From Rickettsiaceae bacterium (GTDB lineage Bacteria > Pseudomonadota > Alphaproteobacteria > Rickettsiales > UBA1997): a stretch of DNA of 64,000 bases. This document shows positions 18,507 through 26,668 of this stretch, one piece after another (within the stretch, counting starts at the first letter, position 1; each line of letters opens with the position of its first letter). The notes beneath the pieces were generated by a model that saw only the letters and a list, made by a program, of their open reading frames with translations, made no database searches and was not told where the DNA came from. The stretch spans positions 625,120 through 689,119 of the forward strand of contig JAJTCH010000001.1 of assembly GCA_021323225.1 (NCBI GenBank), read 5' to 3'. Position numbers and translations under genes: made by a program.

Positions 18507-18932
18507 ATGCATCATTTAAAAAACAAAATTGCCATGGAAAATCTGGCCATTGCTCTTGCCTCACAATCAGAAATTGGTGATGTCTTTGGATTGGTTGGAA
18601 CTTTAGGAGCGGGAAAAAGTTTTTTTGCTTCCTGTTTTATCAATTTCTTAATGGACAAAAAAACTGAAATTTTAAGCCCGACTTTTAATTTGCTATATTC
18701 CTATCAAACCAAGAAGGGACCAGCGCATCATCTTGATCTTTACCGTTTAAAAAATGAAGAAGAGTTAGAAAATATTGGATTATTTGATTGCCAAAAAGAT
18801 GGGATTTGTTTGATTGAATGGCCTGACTTAGCTAAAAAATTTTTGGATAAAAAAAATTATACTGAAATCAAGATAGAAATTGGCCAAGGAGAAGAAAGGA
18901 TGATAAATATTTCCGGCAAATACCAATTCTAA
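18507..18932 (+). CDS. tsaE: tRNA threonylcarbamoyladenosine biosynthesis ATPase TsaE
   Basis: TsaE is the ATPase that supports TsaB-TsaD in forming the t6A37 modification of ANN-decoding tRNAs. The product has 141 residues. The P-loop is GTLGAGKSFF (residues 31-40), followed by the family segments LSPTFNLLYSY and HHLDLYRL, and CLIEWPD, which carries an acidic residue near the nucleotide. It lies 22 bases after carA at the end of the plus-strand operon and faces the end of kdsD 9 bases away. Confidence 0.94.
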   Translation: MHHLKNKIAMENLAIALASQSEIGDVFGLVGTLGAGKSFFASCFINFLMDKKTEILSPTFNLLYSYQTKKGPAHHLDLYRLKNEEELENIGLFDCQKDGICLIEWPDLAKKFLDKKNYTEIKIEIGQGEERMINISGKYQF

Positions 18933-18941
18933 AAACAAGCT

Positions 18942-19910
18942 CTAGACTACACCTGCCCTCAAGCAATCATGAATATGCAAAACTCCAACCGCTTTTTTGT
19001 TATTTAACACAAAAAGACTGGTAATTTTTTTCTCATTCATCAGTGCCACTGCCGCAACGGCGAGAGTTGATTCCTTAATTGTGATTGGGTTTTTAGTCAT
19101 CAATTCTTTTGCAGACAAATTCATAAAATCTTTGCTGATGTGACGGCGCAAGTCACCATCTGTAATAATGCCAACCAGATTTTCTTCTTCATCTTTTACG
19201 CCTGTACAACCAAGATGTTTGGATGTCATCTCCAGTAAAACTTTTTCTACATCACAATCACTGGTAACCATCGGAAGCTCAGCGCCTTTGCGCATTAAAT
19301 CTTGAACTTTGATAAATTCAGAACCCAATTTTCCACCCGGATGAAGAATGCCGTAATCAGAATTAGTGAAATTTTTTGCTTCCATAAGAGCAATCGCCAA
19401 AGCATCACCCAGGGCCAGCATCATTGTGGTTGATGTAGTTGGAGCTTTGATTACGCTTGCTTCGGGAATATCAGGCAAAACAAGTGGAACATCTGCAGCG
19501 CTTGTCAACTCAGATTCTCGGCGTCTGACAATGCCAATGAGGGGGATGGAAAATCTTTTACAATAATAAATTATGTCTTTTAGTTCCTTGGTTTCACCGG
19601 AATTGGAAAGTAAAATTACCACATCATCTTTGGTAATCATTCCCAAATCCCCATGGCTAGCTTCTCCTGGATGAACGCAAAAAGCTGCAGTTCCAGTTGA
19701 TGCCATAGTGGCGGCAATTTTGGCGGCAATATGTCCGCTTTTGCCCATGCCACTAACAATTACTCTACCATTGCTTTGCAAGATTATTTCTACCGCCTTG
19801 ACAAATTCATCACCAAAAAATTCTAACAGACTGTTAAGACCTGAAATCTCGGCCTCAATAGTTTTTTTAGCTGAGTTCAAATAGGATTTTTTGTCTTGAT
19901 TATTAGCCAT
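18942..19910 (-). CDS. kdsD: Arabinose-5-phosphate isomerase (KdsD/KpsF)
   Basis: The enzyme converts ribulose 5-phosphate to arabinose 5-phosphate, the first step toward Kdo. The 322-residue product has an N-terminal SIS domain (GRVIVSGMGKSGHIAAKIAATMASTG in two parts, HPGEASHGDLGM, LLSNSGETKEL) and two C-terminal CBS repeats (DLMRKGAELP, LMTKNPITIKE). I start at the ATG at 19910, which aligns with the family N-terminus. A longer frame to 19961 would overlap the start of the divergent pyrE. Together with lpxK it supports production of Kdo-lipid A. Confidence 0.93.
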   Translation of the reverse strand: MANNQDKKSYLNSAKKTIEAEISGLNSLLEFFGDEFVKAVEIILQSNGRVIVSGMGKSGHIAAKIAATMASTGTAAFCVHPGEASHGDLGMITKDDVVILLSNSGETKELKDIIYYCKRFSIPLIGIVRRRESELTSAADVPLVLPDIPEASVIKAPTTSTTMMLALGDALAIALMEAKNFTNSDYGILHPGGKLGSEFIKVQDLMRKGAELPMVTSDCDVEKVLLEMTSKHLGCTGVKDEEENLVGIITDGDLRRHISKDFMNLSAKELMTKNPITIKESTLAVAAVALMNEKKITSLFVLNNKKAVGVLHIHDCLRAGVV

Positions 19911-19959
19911 TGAATAAGTAGATTGCGCGTTTTTTGGAGAATGTAATTTAGAGCAAACC

Positions 19960-20565
19960 ATGTCGCAAAATCAAGATATTTTCCTTAAGGAATTTTTAGA
20001 TGCTAAAGCAATCTTGCAGGGACATTTTGTTTTATCTTCCGGCTTGCATAGCAACACTTATCTACAATGCGCTAGGGTCTTGATGGATGGCGCCAGATCA
20101 CAGAGATTATGCCAGGCACTGGCACAAAAAATCACCGACCGGATGAGAAAAAATTTTGCTGATATTGTTGTCTCCCCTGCAATGGGCGGTGTTGTGGTTG
20201 GTTATGAAATTGCCAAACAACTTGCTATTCCCTCAATATTTTGTGAAAGAGTTGACGGAGAATTCCAATTTAGAAGAGGTTTTGAGATTCATAAAAATGC
20301 CAGAGTTTTAGTTGTGGAAGATGTTATCACTACCGGAAAATCTTCACTGGAAACTTTTGAGTGCGTACAAAAAATGGGTGGAGAAATTGTTGCTGAAGCC
20401 TGTTTGGTTGACCGCTCAAATTATGAAGATATTACCGAAAAACTTGGTGTGCCGGTTGTTTCTTTAATCAAATTAGATGTAAAAGTTTTTGATCAAAATT
20501 CTATACCGGAAGAGTTAAAAACTATTCCACCAGTTAAACCGGGCAGCAGATTTCTTAAATCTTAA
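19960..20565 (+). CDS. pyrE: Orotate phosphoribosyltransferase
   Basis: PyrE joins orotate and PRPP to make orotidine 5'-phosphate in UMP synthesis. The 201-residue protein shows the type I PRTase signature (VLVVEDVITTGKSSLE), the flexible-loop region and GLHSNTYLQCARVL near the N-terminus. It is divergent from kdsD, with 49 bases between starts, and ends directly against the end of trmL. Confidence 0.95.
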   Translation: MSQNQDIFLKEFLDAKAILQGHFVLSSGLHSNTYLQCARVLMDGARSQRLCQALAQKITDRMRKNFADIVVSPAMGGVVVGYEIAKQLAIPSIFCERVDGEFQFRRGFEIHKNARVLVVEDVITTGKSSLETFECVQKMGGEIVAEACLVDRSNYEDITEKLGVPVVSLIKLDVKVFDQNSIPEELKTIPPVKPGSRFLKS

Positions 20566-21024
20566 TTACTTTTTTATCTGCCTAATTGTCTCTCCCAATA
20601 CCATCGCTGCTGATATTGCAACATTTAGTGAGCGCATTTTTCCTTCCATCAAAATTTTAACTTTGGCATCAACTTTATTCGCAACTTCTTCCGGTACTCC
20701 GGCGCTTTCTCTTCCAAGAAGCAAAATATCATTATTTCTAAAATTAAAATCCAAATAAGAAGTTGTGGTTTTGGTCGTCAGAAGAACCAGCCGATTTTGC
20801 GGATTTTGAATTATTTGAGCTTGGTAAAAATCATCAAAAGAATTGTGACGAAAAATTGTCACATGATCGATATAATCAAGCGCTGATTTCTTGATTTTTT
20901 GTAAATCAAAAACAAAGCCGCAAGGCTCAATAATATGCAGCTCTATATCCAAACAAGCACAAGTGCGCATTATGGTTCCAACATTGCCCGCAATATCAGG
21001 TTGGAAAAGTGCAATTTTAATCAT
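20566..21024 (-). CDS. trmL: tRNA (cytidine/uridine-2'-O-)-methyltransferase TrmL
   Basis: TrmL is a SPOUT-class enzyme that methylates the ribose of nucleotide 34 in tRNA-Leu isoacceptors. The 152-residue length is typical. The trefoil-knot motifs are visible: PDIAGNVGTIMRTC near the N-terminus, LLGRESAGVPEEV, and KMRSLNVAISAAMVLGE. It stands alone on the minus strand between pyrE and the ferredoxin gene. Confidence 0.93.
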   Translation of the reverse strand: MIKIALFQPDIAGNVGTIMRTCACLDIELHIIEPCGFVFDLQKIKKSALDYIDHVTIFRHNSFDDFYQAQIIQNPQNRLVLLTTKTTTSYLDFNFRNNDILLLGRESAGVPEEVANKVDAKVKILMEGKMRSLNVAISAAMVLGETIRQIKK

Positions 21025-21133
21025 AGATTTTGGGAAAATTTAGGTTGCAATATTATGACAATATATGTAGTTTTCACCTCCACTAAAAGCCTATTTTGGC
21101 TCATCCTTTATTTCTTTATCCGCTCATCAATCA

Positions 21134-21472
21134 ATGTCAGAAACGGTAAAAATTATTTTCATTTGTAAAGGTGAAAAGCGCGAATTTCAAGTGCCAATCG
21201 GTACCACTGTCTTAGAAGCTGCGCATAATAATAATATTGATTTGGAAGGCGCTTGTGAGGGCTCGCTTGCTTGCTCCACATGCCATGTCATTGTTGATAG
21301 CAAATATTACGACAAGCTATCTCCAGCTTCTGAAGATGAAGAAGACATGCTTGATCTAGCTTTTGGCCTCACCACAACTTCAAGACTTGGTTGCCAAATT
21401 GTCATGACTAAAGAGCTTGACGGCTTGACCTTAACGGTTCCGGATGAAACCAGAAACATCTCTCTTAACTAA
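21134..21472 (+). CDS. fdx: Adrenodoxin-type [2Fe-2S] ferredoxin
   Basis: This 112-residue ferredoxin of the ISC type donates electrons during iron-sulfur cluster assembly. The four cluster ligands are Cys41, Cys47 and Cys50 (CEGSLACSTC) and Cys87 (RLGCQIV). In many alphaproteobacteria fdx follows hscA, but here it is about 30 kb from the isc operon (52.6-58.5 kb). It begins an operon with the DUF2125-like gene, prmC and panC. Confidence 0.93.
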   Translation: MSETVKIIFICKGEKREFQVPIGTTVLEAAHNNNIDLEGACEGSLACSTCHVIVDSKYYDKLSPASEDEEDMLDLAFGLTTTSRLGCQIVMTKELDGLTLTVPDETRNISLN

Positions 21473-21487
21473 TCAAACCAATAAATT

Positions 21488-23038
21488 ATGAAAAATCTTA
21501 TATCAAAACTTCTCATTATTTCGGTTGTACTTTTCACTGCTCTCAGTGTTTTCTGGTTCTTCAAAACCAGCAGCGTTAAGAAGCAAACTTTGTTGATGAT
21601 TTCCAGTTCTGATGGAAAAGCTGCCGCTGCTTCAGTCTCGGTTTCTGGCTTTCCATTCAAGCAAATATTAAAAATAGAAGATTTAAAAATCCAAATTTTA
21701 TTGCCATCTGGTTTATCAACTTCAATAAATGGTAAATATCAAATCGACATTAAAAAATTTGAAGCCGCATCAAGCATCTTTTCTAGCAATTTTAAAACCA
21801 CCAATATTGAAAATGTTGCGTTGCAAAACCAAGATGGCAGCACCAACTCCCTTCAATTCAACCAAGCACCAAAGCTTGAATTTGTAATTAGTGGCGATGG
21901 TCTTGAAAAACTTTCTTACCAAGATTCTGGTTATAAAATTGTTGACGCTGCAAATAATGTGTTATTTGAAAATGGCAGTTCTTCAGTCAATTTTGAATCA
22001 AAATTAGAAGACAAGAAATATCACAATAAAATCATGGCTGAATTTAAAGATATCAGCTCGTTTGGCCTTGCTGAACCAAGCTCTGCCCCATCTATTGATG
22101 CAAGCAAAGCAAGTCCGGTAGCTGCTACTCCCAGCGCAACAGATTCTGCAGCCACAACAGAAAATGCCGAAGCTAAACCGGTATCTGAAACTCCAGCTCC
22201 ATCCCCTTCTAATCAAGTGGACAACTCCATCAAGAAAAATATTTCTGTAGATTTAGAATATATAGTTTCTAACCCATCAGAAGCACCAGCTGCAGTTCCA
22301 AATCCTGAAATTCAAGAAACCGCAACTAGCGATACCAAATCAACAGATGAAAAAACTATTGAATCCTTGAACATTAAAAATATCGAAATCTCTAGCGCCC
22401 TATATAAACTCAACATTAATGGCACTATAACCTCTTTCCAAAAAGGCTCTCTACCTATTGGAAATGTTTCTGTGCGCATTGAAAAATTAGATAATGTTCT
22501 AACTTACATCAAAAAATCTCTCTCTAGCATTTCTAACAAACCAAGCAATATCACAACTGGCAATCTTCCTGATCCGGTAAAATCTGCTGAAGTTGCCACT
22601 TCTCCTAACTCTGATTCTGCAACTCTTCCGGCGTCTAATCAAAAAGCTCTTGATATCGCTGCTGTAGTTAAGGATTTATCCAAGAAAAACCCAGCTACTA
22701 ACGAAGAAATTGCTGTCTTTGATTTCAGACAAGAACAAGGCAAAGATTTACTAATCAACGAAACTTCTTTTTTGGAAATAGAAAATCAAGTTTCTACAAA
22801 TTTAAAAAATTCTGGAGCTGAAAATGGCAATAATACAACCGCTCCTGCAAGTGAAGAAAAAGTAGCTCCTACTGCTTCAACCAAGCCAGCTGCTGAAAAA
22901 CCGTCTACTGACAAACCAGCCGCTGAAAAACCGGCTCCAAATAAAGCAGCCTCAAAAAAAGCTGCTCCGAACAAATCAGCTTCAAATAAAGCAGAAAAAA
23001 GTAAAAAAGCTCCCGTCAAAAATAAAAATGCTAATTAG
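21488..23038 (+). CDS. DUF2125-like membrane-anchored protein with Ala/Pro/Lys tail
   Basis: The 516-residue protein has an N-terminal membrane helix (about residues 5-27) and a periplasmic beta-rich part that resembles DUF2125 (SVSVSGFPFKQILKIEDLKIQI; LEFVISGDGLEKLSY). There are two low-complexity linkers: one Ser/Ala/Pro-rich around residues 195-245, and a long Ala/Lys/Pro/Ser-rich tail in the last 70 residues with repeated KPAAEKP-type units ending in a basic stretch. The tail could interact with peptidoglycan or another anionic polymer. It overlaps prmC by 11 bases. The function is unknown. Confidence 0.65.
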   Translation: MKNLISKLLIISVVLFTALSVFWFFKTSSVKKQTLLMISSSDGKAAAASVSVSGFPFKQILKIEDLKIQILLPSGLSTSINGKYQIDIKKFEAASSIFSSNFKTTNIENVALQNQDGSTNSLQFNQAPKLEFVISGDGLEKLSYQDSGYKIVDAANNVLFENGSSSVNFESKLEDKKYHNKIMAEFKDISSFGLAEPSSAPSIDASKASPVAATPSATDSAATTENAEAKPVSETPAPSPSNQVDNSIKKNISVDLEYIVSNPSEAPAAVPNPEIQETATSDTKSTDEKTIESLNIKNIEISSALYKLNINGTITSFQKGSLPIGNVSVRIEKLDNVLTYIKKSLSSISNKPSNITTGNLPDPVKSAEVATSPNSDSATLPASNQKALDIAAVVKDLSKKNPATNEEIAVFDFRQEQGKDLLINETSFLEIENQVSTNLKNSGAENGNNTTAPASEEKVAPTASTKPAAEKPSTDKPAAEKPAPNKAASKKAAPNKSASNKAEKSKKAPVKNKNAN

Positions 23039-23876
23039 TGAAGCACTGATTTTAGGTCAAAATAATTTAAAACAAAAAGGCGTCAATTCTCACCGAATTG
23101 ACGCCTTATTGCTTTTATGCCACTGTTTATCTCTTTCCAAAGAAGAAATTATTTTTAATCCCGGCAGGCTCCTTACCTCAGATCAGGAATCCAATTTCAT
23201 CTCCCTTCTAACAAGGCGAGAAAATCGCGAACCAATTTCTCACATTCTTGGAAGAAGAGAATTTTTTGGAAATGATTTTATCGTGAATAGTAATGTTCTT
23301 GATCCAAGACCGGATTCAGAAACTTTGGTTGAAATGGCTTTGGAAATTTTTCCTAATCGAAATGCTGACCTAAAAATTCTGGAATTGGGTGTTGGCTCCG
23401 GCTGTTTGATTTTAACTATTCTAAAAAACCTCCCCTTTTCTTCCGGAATCGGAGTTGATGTTAGCAAAGCAGCTCTAGAGATTGCAAAAAACAATGCTAC
23501 CGCACTTAACTTATTAAGCAGAATAGAATTTATCCAGTCCGATTGGTTTGAAGATTTAAAAATCAGAGATTTTGATCTGATCATTTCAAATCCTCCCTAT
23601 ATCAAAACTTCTGAAATTTCTCATTTGCAAGAAGAAGTAAAAAATTTTGAGCCAAACCTGGCTTTGGACGGCGGCGATGACGGGCTTTTTTGCTACCAAA
23701 AAATTGCCTTGAAGGCAAAAGAGTTTTTGAAAGAATCAGGGTTTGTGATATTAGAAATCGGACAAAACCAAGAATCAGATGTGATAGAAATTTTTACAAA
23801 TAACGGGTTAGAATTTGTTAAAGATAAAAAAGATCTGTCAGGAATAATTCGTTGTCTGACATTTAAACGCGCTTAA
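23028..23876 (+). CDS. prmC: Release factor glutamine methyltransferase PrmC
   Basis: PrmC (HemK) methylates the Gln of the GGQ motif in release factors RF1 and RF2. The 282-residue product has the N-terminal helical domain, the SAM-binding motif LELGVGSGCLIL and the catalytic NPPY motif (IISNPPYIKTSE). It overlaps the preceding gene by 11 bases, with its ATG inside that gene's last codons, and ends 3 bases before panC. Confidence 0.95.
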   Translation: MLISEALILGQNNLKQKGVNSHRIDALLLLCHCLSLSKEEIIFNPGRLLTSDQESNFISLLTRRENREPISHILGRREFFGNDFIVNSNVLDPRPDSETLVEMALEIFPNRNADLKILELGVGSGCLILTILKNLPFSSGIGVDVSKAALEIAKNNATALNLLSRIEFIQSDWFEDLKIRDFDLIISNPPYIKTSEISHLQEEVKNFEPNLALDGGDDGLFCYQKIALKAKEFLKESGFVILEIGQNQESDVIEIFTNNGLEFVKDKKDLSGIIRCLTFKRA

Positions 23877-23879
23877 AAA

Positions 23880-24722
23880 ATGAAAATATTTGAAGATATA
23901 AAATCGATAAGAAGTGAGTTAAAGAAATTCCCCGGCAAAAAAACTGGCTTTGTACCAACAATGGGCGCTTTACATGAAGGACATTTGTCGCTTATCGAGT
24001 TAGCCAAAAATAGTTGCGATATTGTTGTTACAAGTATTTTTATTAATCAAAAACAATTCAATAACAACCAAGATTATTTGCATTATCCAAACACTTTAGA
24101 AAAGGATGTGAAATATTTGGAAAGCAAAAAAGTTGATATTTTATTTCACCCCAAAATAGCAGAAATTTATCCGCAAAATTTTTCCACCTCAGTCACAGTT
24201 TCAGGACTAACCAATAATCTTTGCGGCAGCACCCGCCCTGGCCATTTTGACGGCGTGGCGCTAATTGTTGCTAAATTATTTGGCATCGTAAAACCAGATA
24301 AAGCATTTTTCGGCGAGAAAGATTTTCAGCAATTGCAGGTGATAAGAAAGCTGGTCAGAGATTTGAATATTGATGTCGAAATTATTCCAGGAAAAACAGT
24401 CAGAGAAAATGATGGTTTAGCCATGTCTTCAAGGAATCTACGACTCAGCGAAAATGGCAGAAAACTGGCTCCTAAAATTTATGAAAATTTGCTGCTAGCT
24501 AAAAAACAAATTACTGAAAATCCAACCAATATTGATTCAATTCTTTCTTCAATTGGGAAAAATCTACTGCAAGCAGGAATAGAAAAAATCGATTATCTGC
24601 AAGCTTGTGATGAAGAAAATTTGCAGCCGATAAAAAACCTGGACTCAGAGATAAAATCAAGATTATTTATTGCTGCCTATATTGACGGAGTAAGGCTTAT
24701 AGACAATATCACTCTTTATTAA
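23880..24722 (+). CDS. panC: Pantothenate synthetase
   Basis: PanC condenses pantoate and beta-alanine to give pantothenate. The 280-residue protein has the nucleotidyl-transferase motif (FVPTMGALHEGHLSL), the substrate-binding segments TSIFINQKQF and GSTRPGHFDGV, and KMSKS-equivalent AMSSRNLRLS. panB is in this window too, about 24 kb away, so the two enzymes that follow ketoisovalerate are split between operons. The frame stays open for 41 more codons after the TAA (see next entry). Confidence 0.96.
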   Translation: MKIFEDIKSIRSELKKFPGKKTGFVPTMGALHEGHLSLIELAKNSCDIVVTSIFINQKQFNNNQDYLHYPNTLEKDVKYLESKKVDILFHPKIAEIYPQNFSTSVTVSGLTNNLCGSTRPGHFDGVALIVAKLFGIVKPDKAFFGEKDFQQLQVIRKLVRDLNIDVEIIPGKTVRENDGLAMSSRNLRLSENGRKLAPKIYENLLLAKKQITENPTNIDSILSSIGKNLLQAGIEKIDYLQACDEENLQPIKNLDSEIKSRLFIAAYIDGVRLIDNITLY

Positions 24723-24848
24723 AACCAACAAAAAGCCGAAGAAGAACAAAAGGATGAACAAAAACACGAAGCAGATGCCAGACAAGATCCACATACAAGT
24801 CCTGAGCTAAATCAGGCAGAAGCTTTAGCTAGAGTGGAAAGGGAATGA
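24723..24848 (+). pseudogene. Possible decayed coding fragment after panC
   Basis: Directly after the panC stop and in the same frame, 41 sense codons run to a TGA at 24846-24848. The predicted peptide is highly charged and coiled-coil-like (AEEEQKDEQKHEADA, then ELNQAEALARVERE). It looks protein-like, but there is no start codon in frame. It could be the remnant of a lost gene, or the former C-terminus of something deleted. The remaining bases to 24903 contain only a weak AT hairpin (tataaaa/ttttata). Confidence 0.3.
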
Positions 24849-24903
24849 AAAGAAAAACAAGCCTTAGCACCGGGAGGTCTATAAAATAATAGTTTTATAA
24901 GAG

Positions 24904-26643
24904 CTAAATAATACGAACAAACACTTCCATAAAAGGCTTTTTGCCCATCAAATCACCAAAATTTTTACCGACTTTTGTTCTGATTGCTTTGGTGATAACT
25001 TCAACCGCTTTATTATTTTGCTGGTTATTTGAGTTTCCTTTTTTGCCGAATAATTTTCCGGCAAAACTTTTTTTATTTCTGAATAATTCTTTAGATGAGC
25101 TTTTAACAGCAACTATCACATCTTGCTTTATCCAGCACAAACTTTCTTGATCTTTGCTAAAATCAACAGCGCCAGGAGCCTTGATTTCAACATCACCAAT
25201 AACATTTCCGCTATTGCCATCCACTACCACTACCACAATCACCACACCGGCAGATTGCAGAGCATATCTGGCTTTAATGACTTCGCCTTGCAAAGGTAAC
25301 AACTGTCTGCCATCAACACCAAAATAACCGGATTGTACATGACCAACTATTTCACTATTTTCTCTGGATAATTTAACTGCCGTGCCATTTTCAACGGTAA
25401 TAGAATTTTTCACTCCCCATTCTTTAACTAAAATGGCATGTTGTTTTAAATGAACAAATTCACCATGAACTGGAATGGCAATTTGTGGACGCGCCAGCTC
25501 ATACATTTCTCTTAACTCGTCTTGATTTGGATGGCCGGAAACATGGACAAAATGGTCTTTTTCAGTGATAACTTCAACCTTCTTTCTGGCGAATAAATTG
25601 AAGAGGGCGAAGATTGATTTTTCATTTCCCGGAATGATTTTAGAAGAAAAAATCATTGTATCACCCGCCTTAAATTTGATGGTTGGGTGAATATCTTTAG
25701 CAATTTTCATAGTGCCGGCATTGCCCTCTCCTTGGCATCCGGTAGATAAAACCAAAACTTCTGACGGGCTAAAAAACTTGATTTCTTTGTCGGAAATAAA
25801 AGCGGGAAGATCTTTAAAATAACCGGTTTTGATGGCAATTTCCTTCAATCTTTGCAAAGAAAAGCCAGCCAAGCAAACCTTTCTGCCACAAGCTTCTGCA
25901 ACTTTCACGATAGTAAAAACACGGGCAATGTTGGATGCAAAAGTTGTCACACCAACTAGCTGTTTGCAATCTTGAATTATGCTTTTAAGACTTTCAAATA
26001 ATTCTCCTTCGGAGCGCGAATGGCCAGGAGACAAGGCATTGGTTGAATCACAAACCAAAGCCAAAATTTCTCCCCTATCACCATAAGCTTTAATTTTTTC
26101 TTTCTCAGATAATTTGCCAACAACAGGATTTGGATCAAATTTCCAGTCACCGGAATGCAAAATATTGCCATGTTTAGTTTTGATCAATAATGCATTCATC
26201 TCCGGCACGGAGTGAGTTAGGCCGATAAATTCAATATTAAAACTGCCGATCTTCAATTCTTTTTCTTCATCGATAACATTGATCTTCACGCGATTAGCAA
26301 AAGGATATTCTTCTAATTTGGCGCGCAAAAATTTGGCGGCAAAATCTGATGTATAAACCGGCGCTTCCAATTCTTGCCACAAATGCTGCACCGCACCCAA
26401 ATGGTCTTCGTGAATATGAGTGATGATAATTCCAAGCAAATCTTTTTTATGGGCTTTGATGAAGGAAATATCCGCTGTGATCATGTCAATACCGGGAATA
26501 TCGTGAGCAAAACCAAGCCCGCAATCAACCATAATCCATTTACCATCAAGATGGTATAAATTGACATTCATGCCAATTTCACTGGCGCCGCCTAGTGGAA
26601 TAAATAATAAATCTTCTCTGTGTTTTTTTAAATTTAACTGCAT
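24904..26643 (-). CDS. rnj: Ribonuclease J
   Basis: RNase J is a metallo-beta-lactamase/beta-CASP nuclease with endo- and 5'-to-3' exonuclease activity in RNA processing and decay. The 579-residue protein has the metal-binding motif ITHIHEDHLGA, further ligands (LHSGDWKFDP, VCDSTNA), the beta-CASP His region (VHVSGHPNQDELREMY, IPVHGEFVHL) and a C-terminal domain with basic residues. The start is the ATG at 26643, 25 bases after alaS. Alphaproteobacteria commonly have RNase J in addition to or instead of some RNase E functions. Confidence 0.95.
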   Translation of the reverse strand: MQLNLKKHREDLLFIPLGGASEIGMNVNLYHLDGKWIMVDCGLGFAHDIPGIDMITADISFIKAHKKDLLGIIITHIHEDHLGAVQHLWQELEAPVYTSDFAAKFLRAKLEEYPFANRVKINVIDEEKELKIGSFNIEFIGLTHSVPEMNALLIKTKHGNILHSGDWKFDPNPVVGKLSEKEKIKAYGDRGEILALVCDSTNALSPGHSRSEGELFESLKSIIQDCKQLVGVTTFASNIARVFTIVKVAEACGRKVCLAGFSLQRLKEIAIKTGYFKDLPAFISDKEIKFFSPSEVLVLSTGCQGEGNAGTMKIAKDIHPTIKFKAGDTMIFSSKIIPGNEKSIFALFNLFARKKVEVITEKDHFVHVSGHPNQDELREMYELARPQIAIPVHGEFVHLKQHAILVKEWGVKNSITVENGTAVKLSRENSEIVGHVQSGYFGVDGRQLLPLQGEVIKARYALQSAGVVIVVVVVDGNSGNVIGDVEIKAPGAVDFSKDQESLCWIKQDVIVAVKSSSKELFRNKKSFAGKLFGKKGNSNNQQNNKAVEVITKAIRTKVGKNFGDLMGKKPFMEVFVRII

Positions 26644-26668
26644 TTTATATATGTTTTTAGCGCTTTAT

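Noticed and set aside
24881..24900. Terminator between panC and rnj
   Set aside because: Only a 7-bp all-AT stem with no T-run on either strand.
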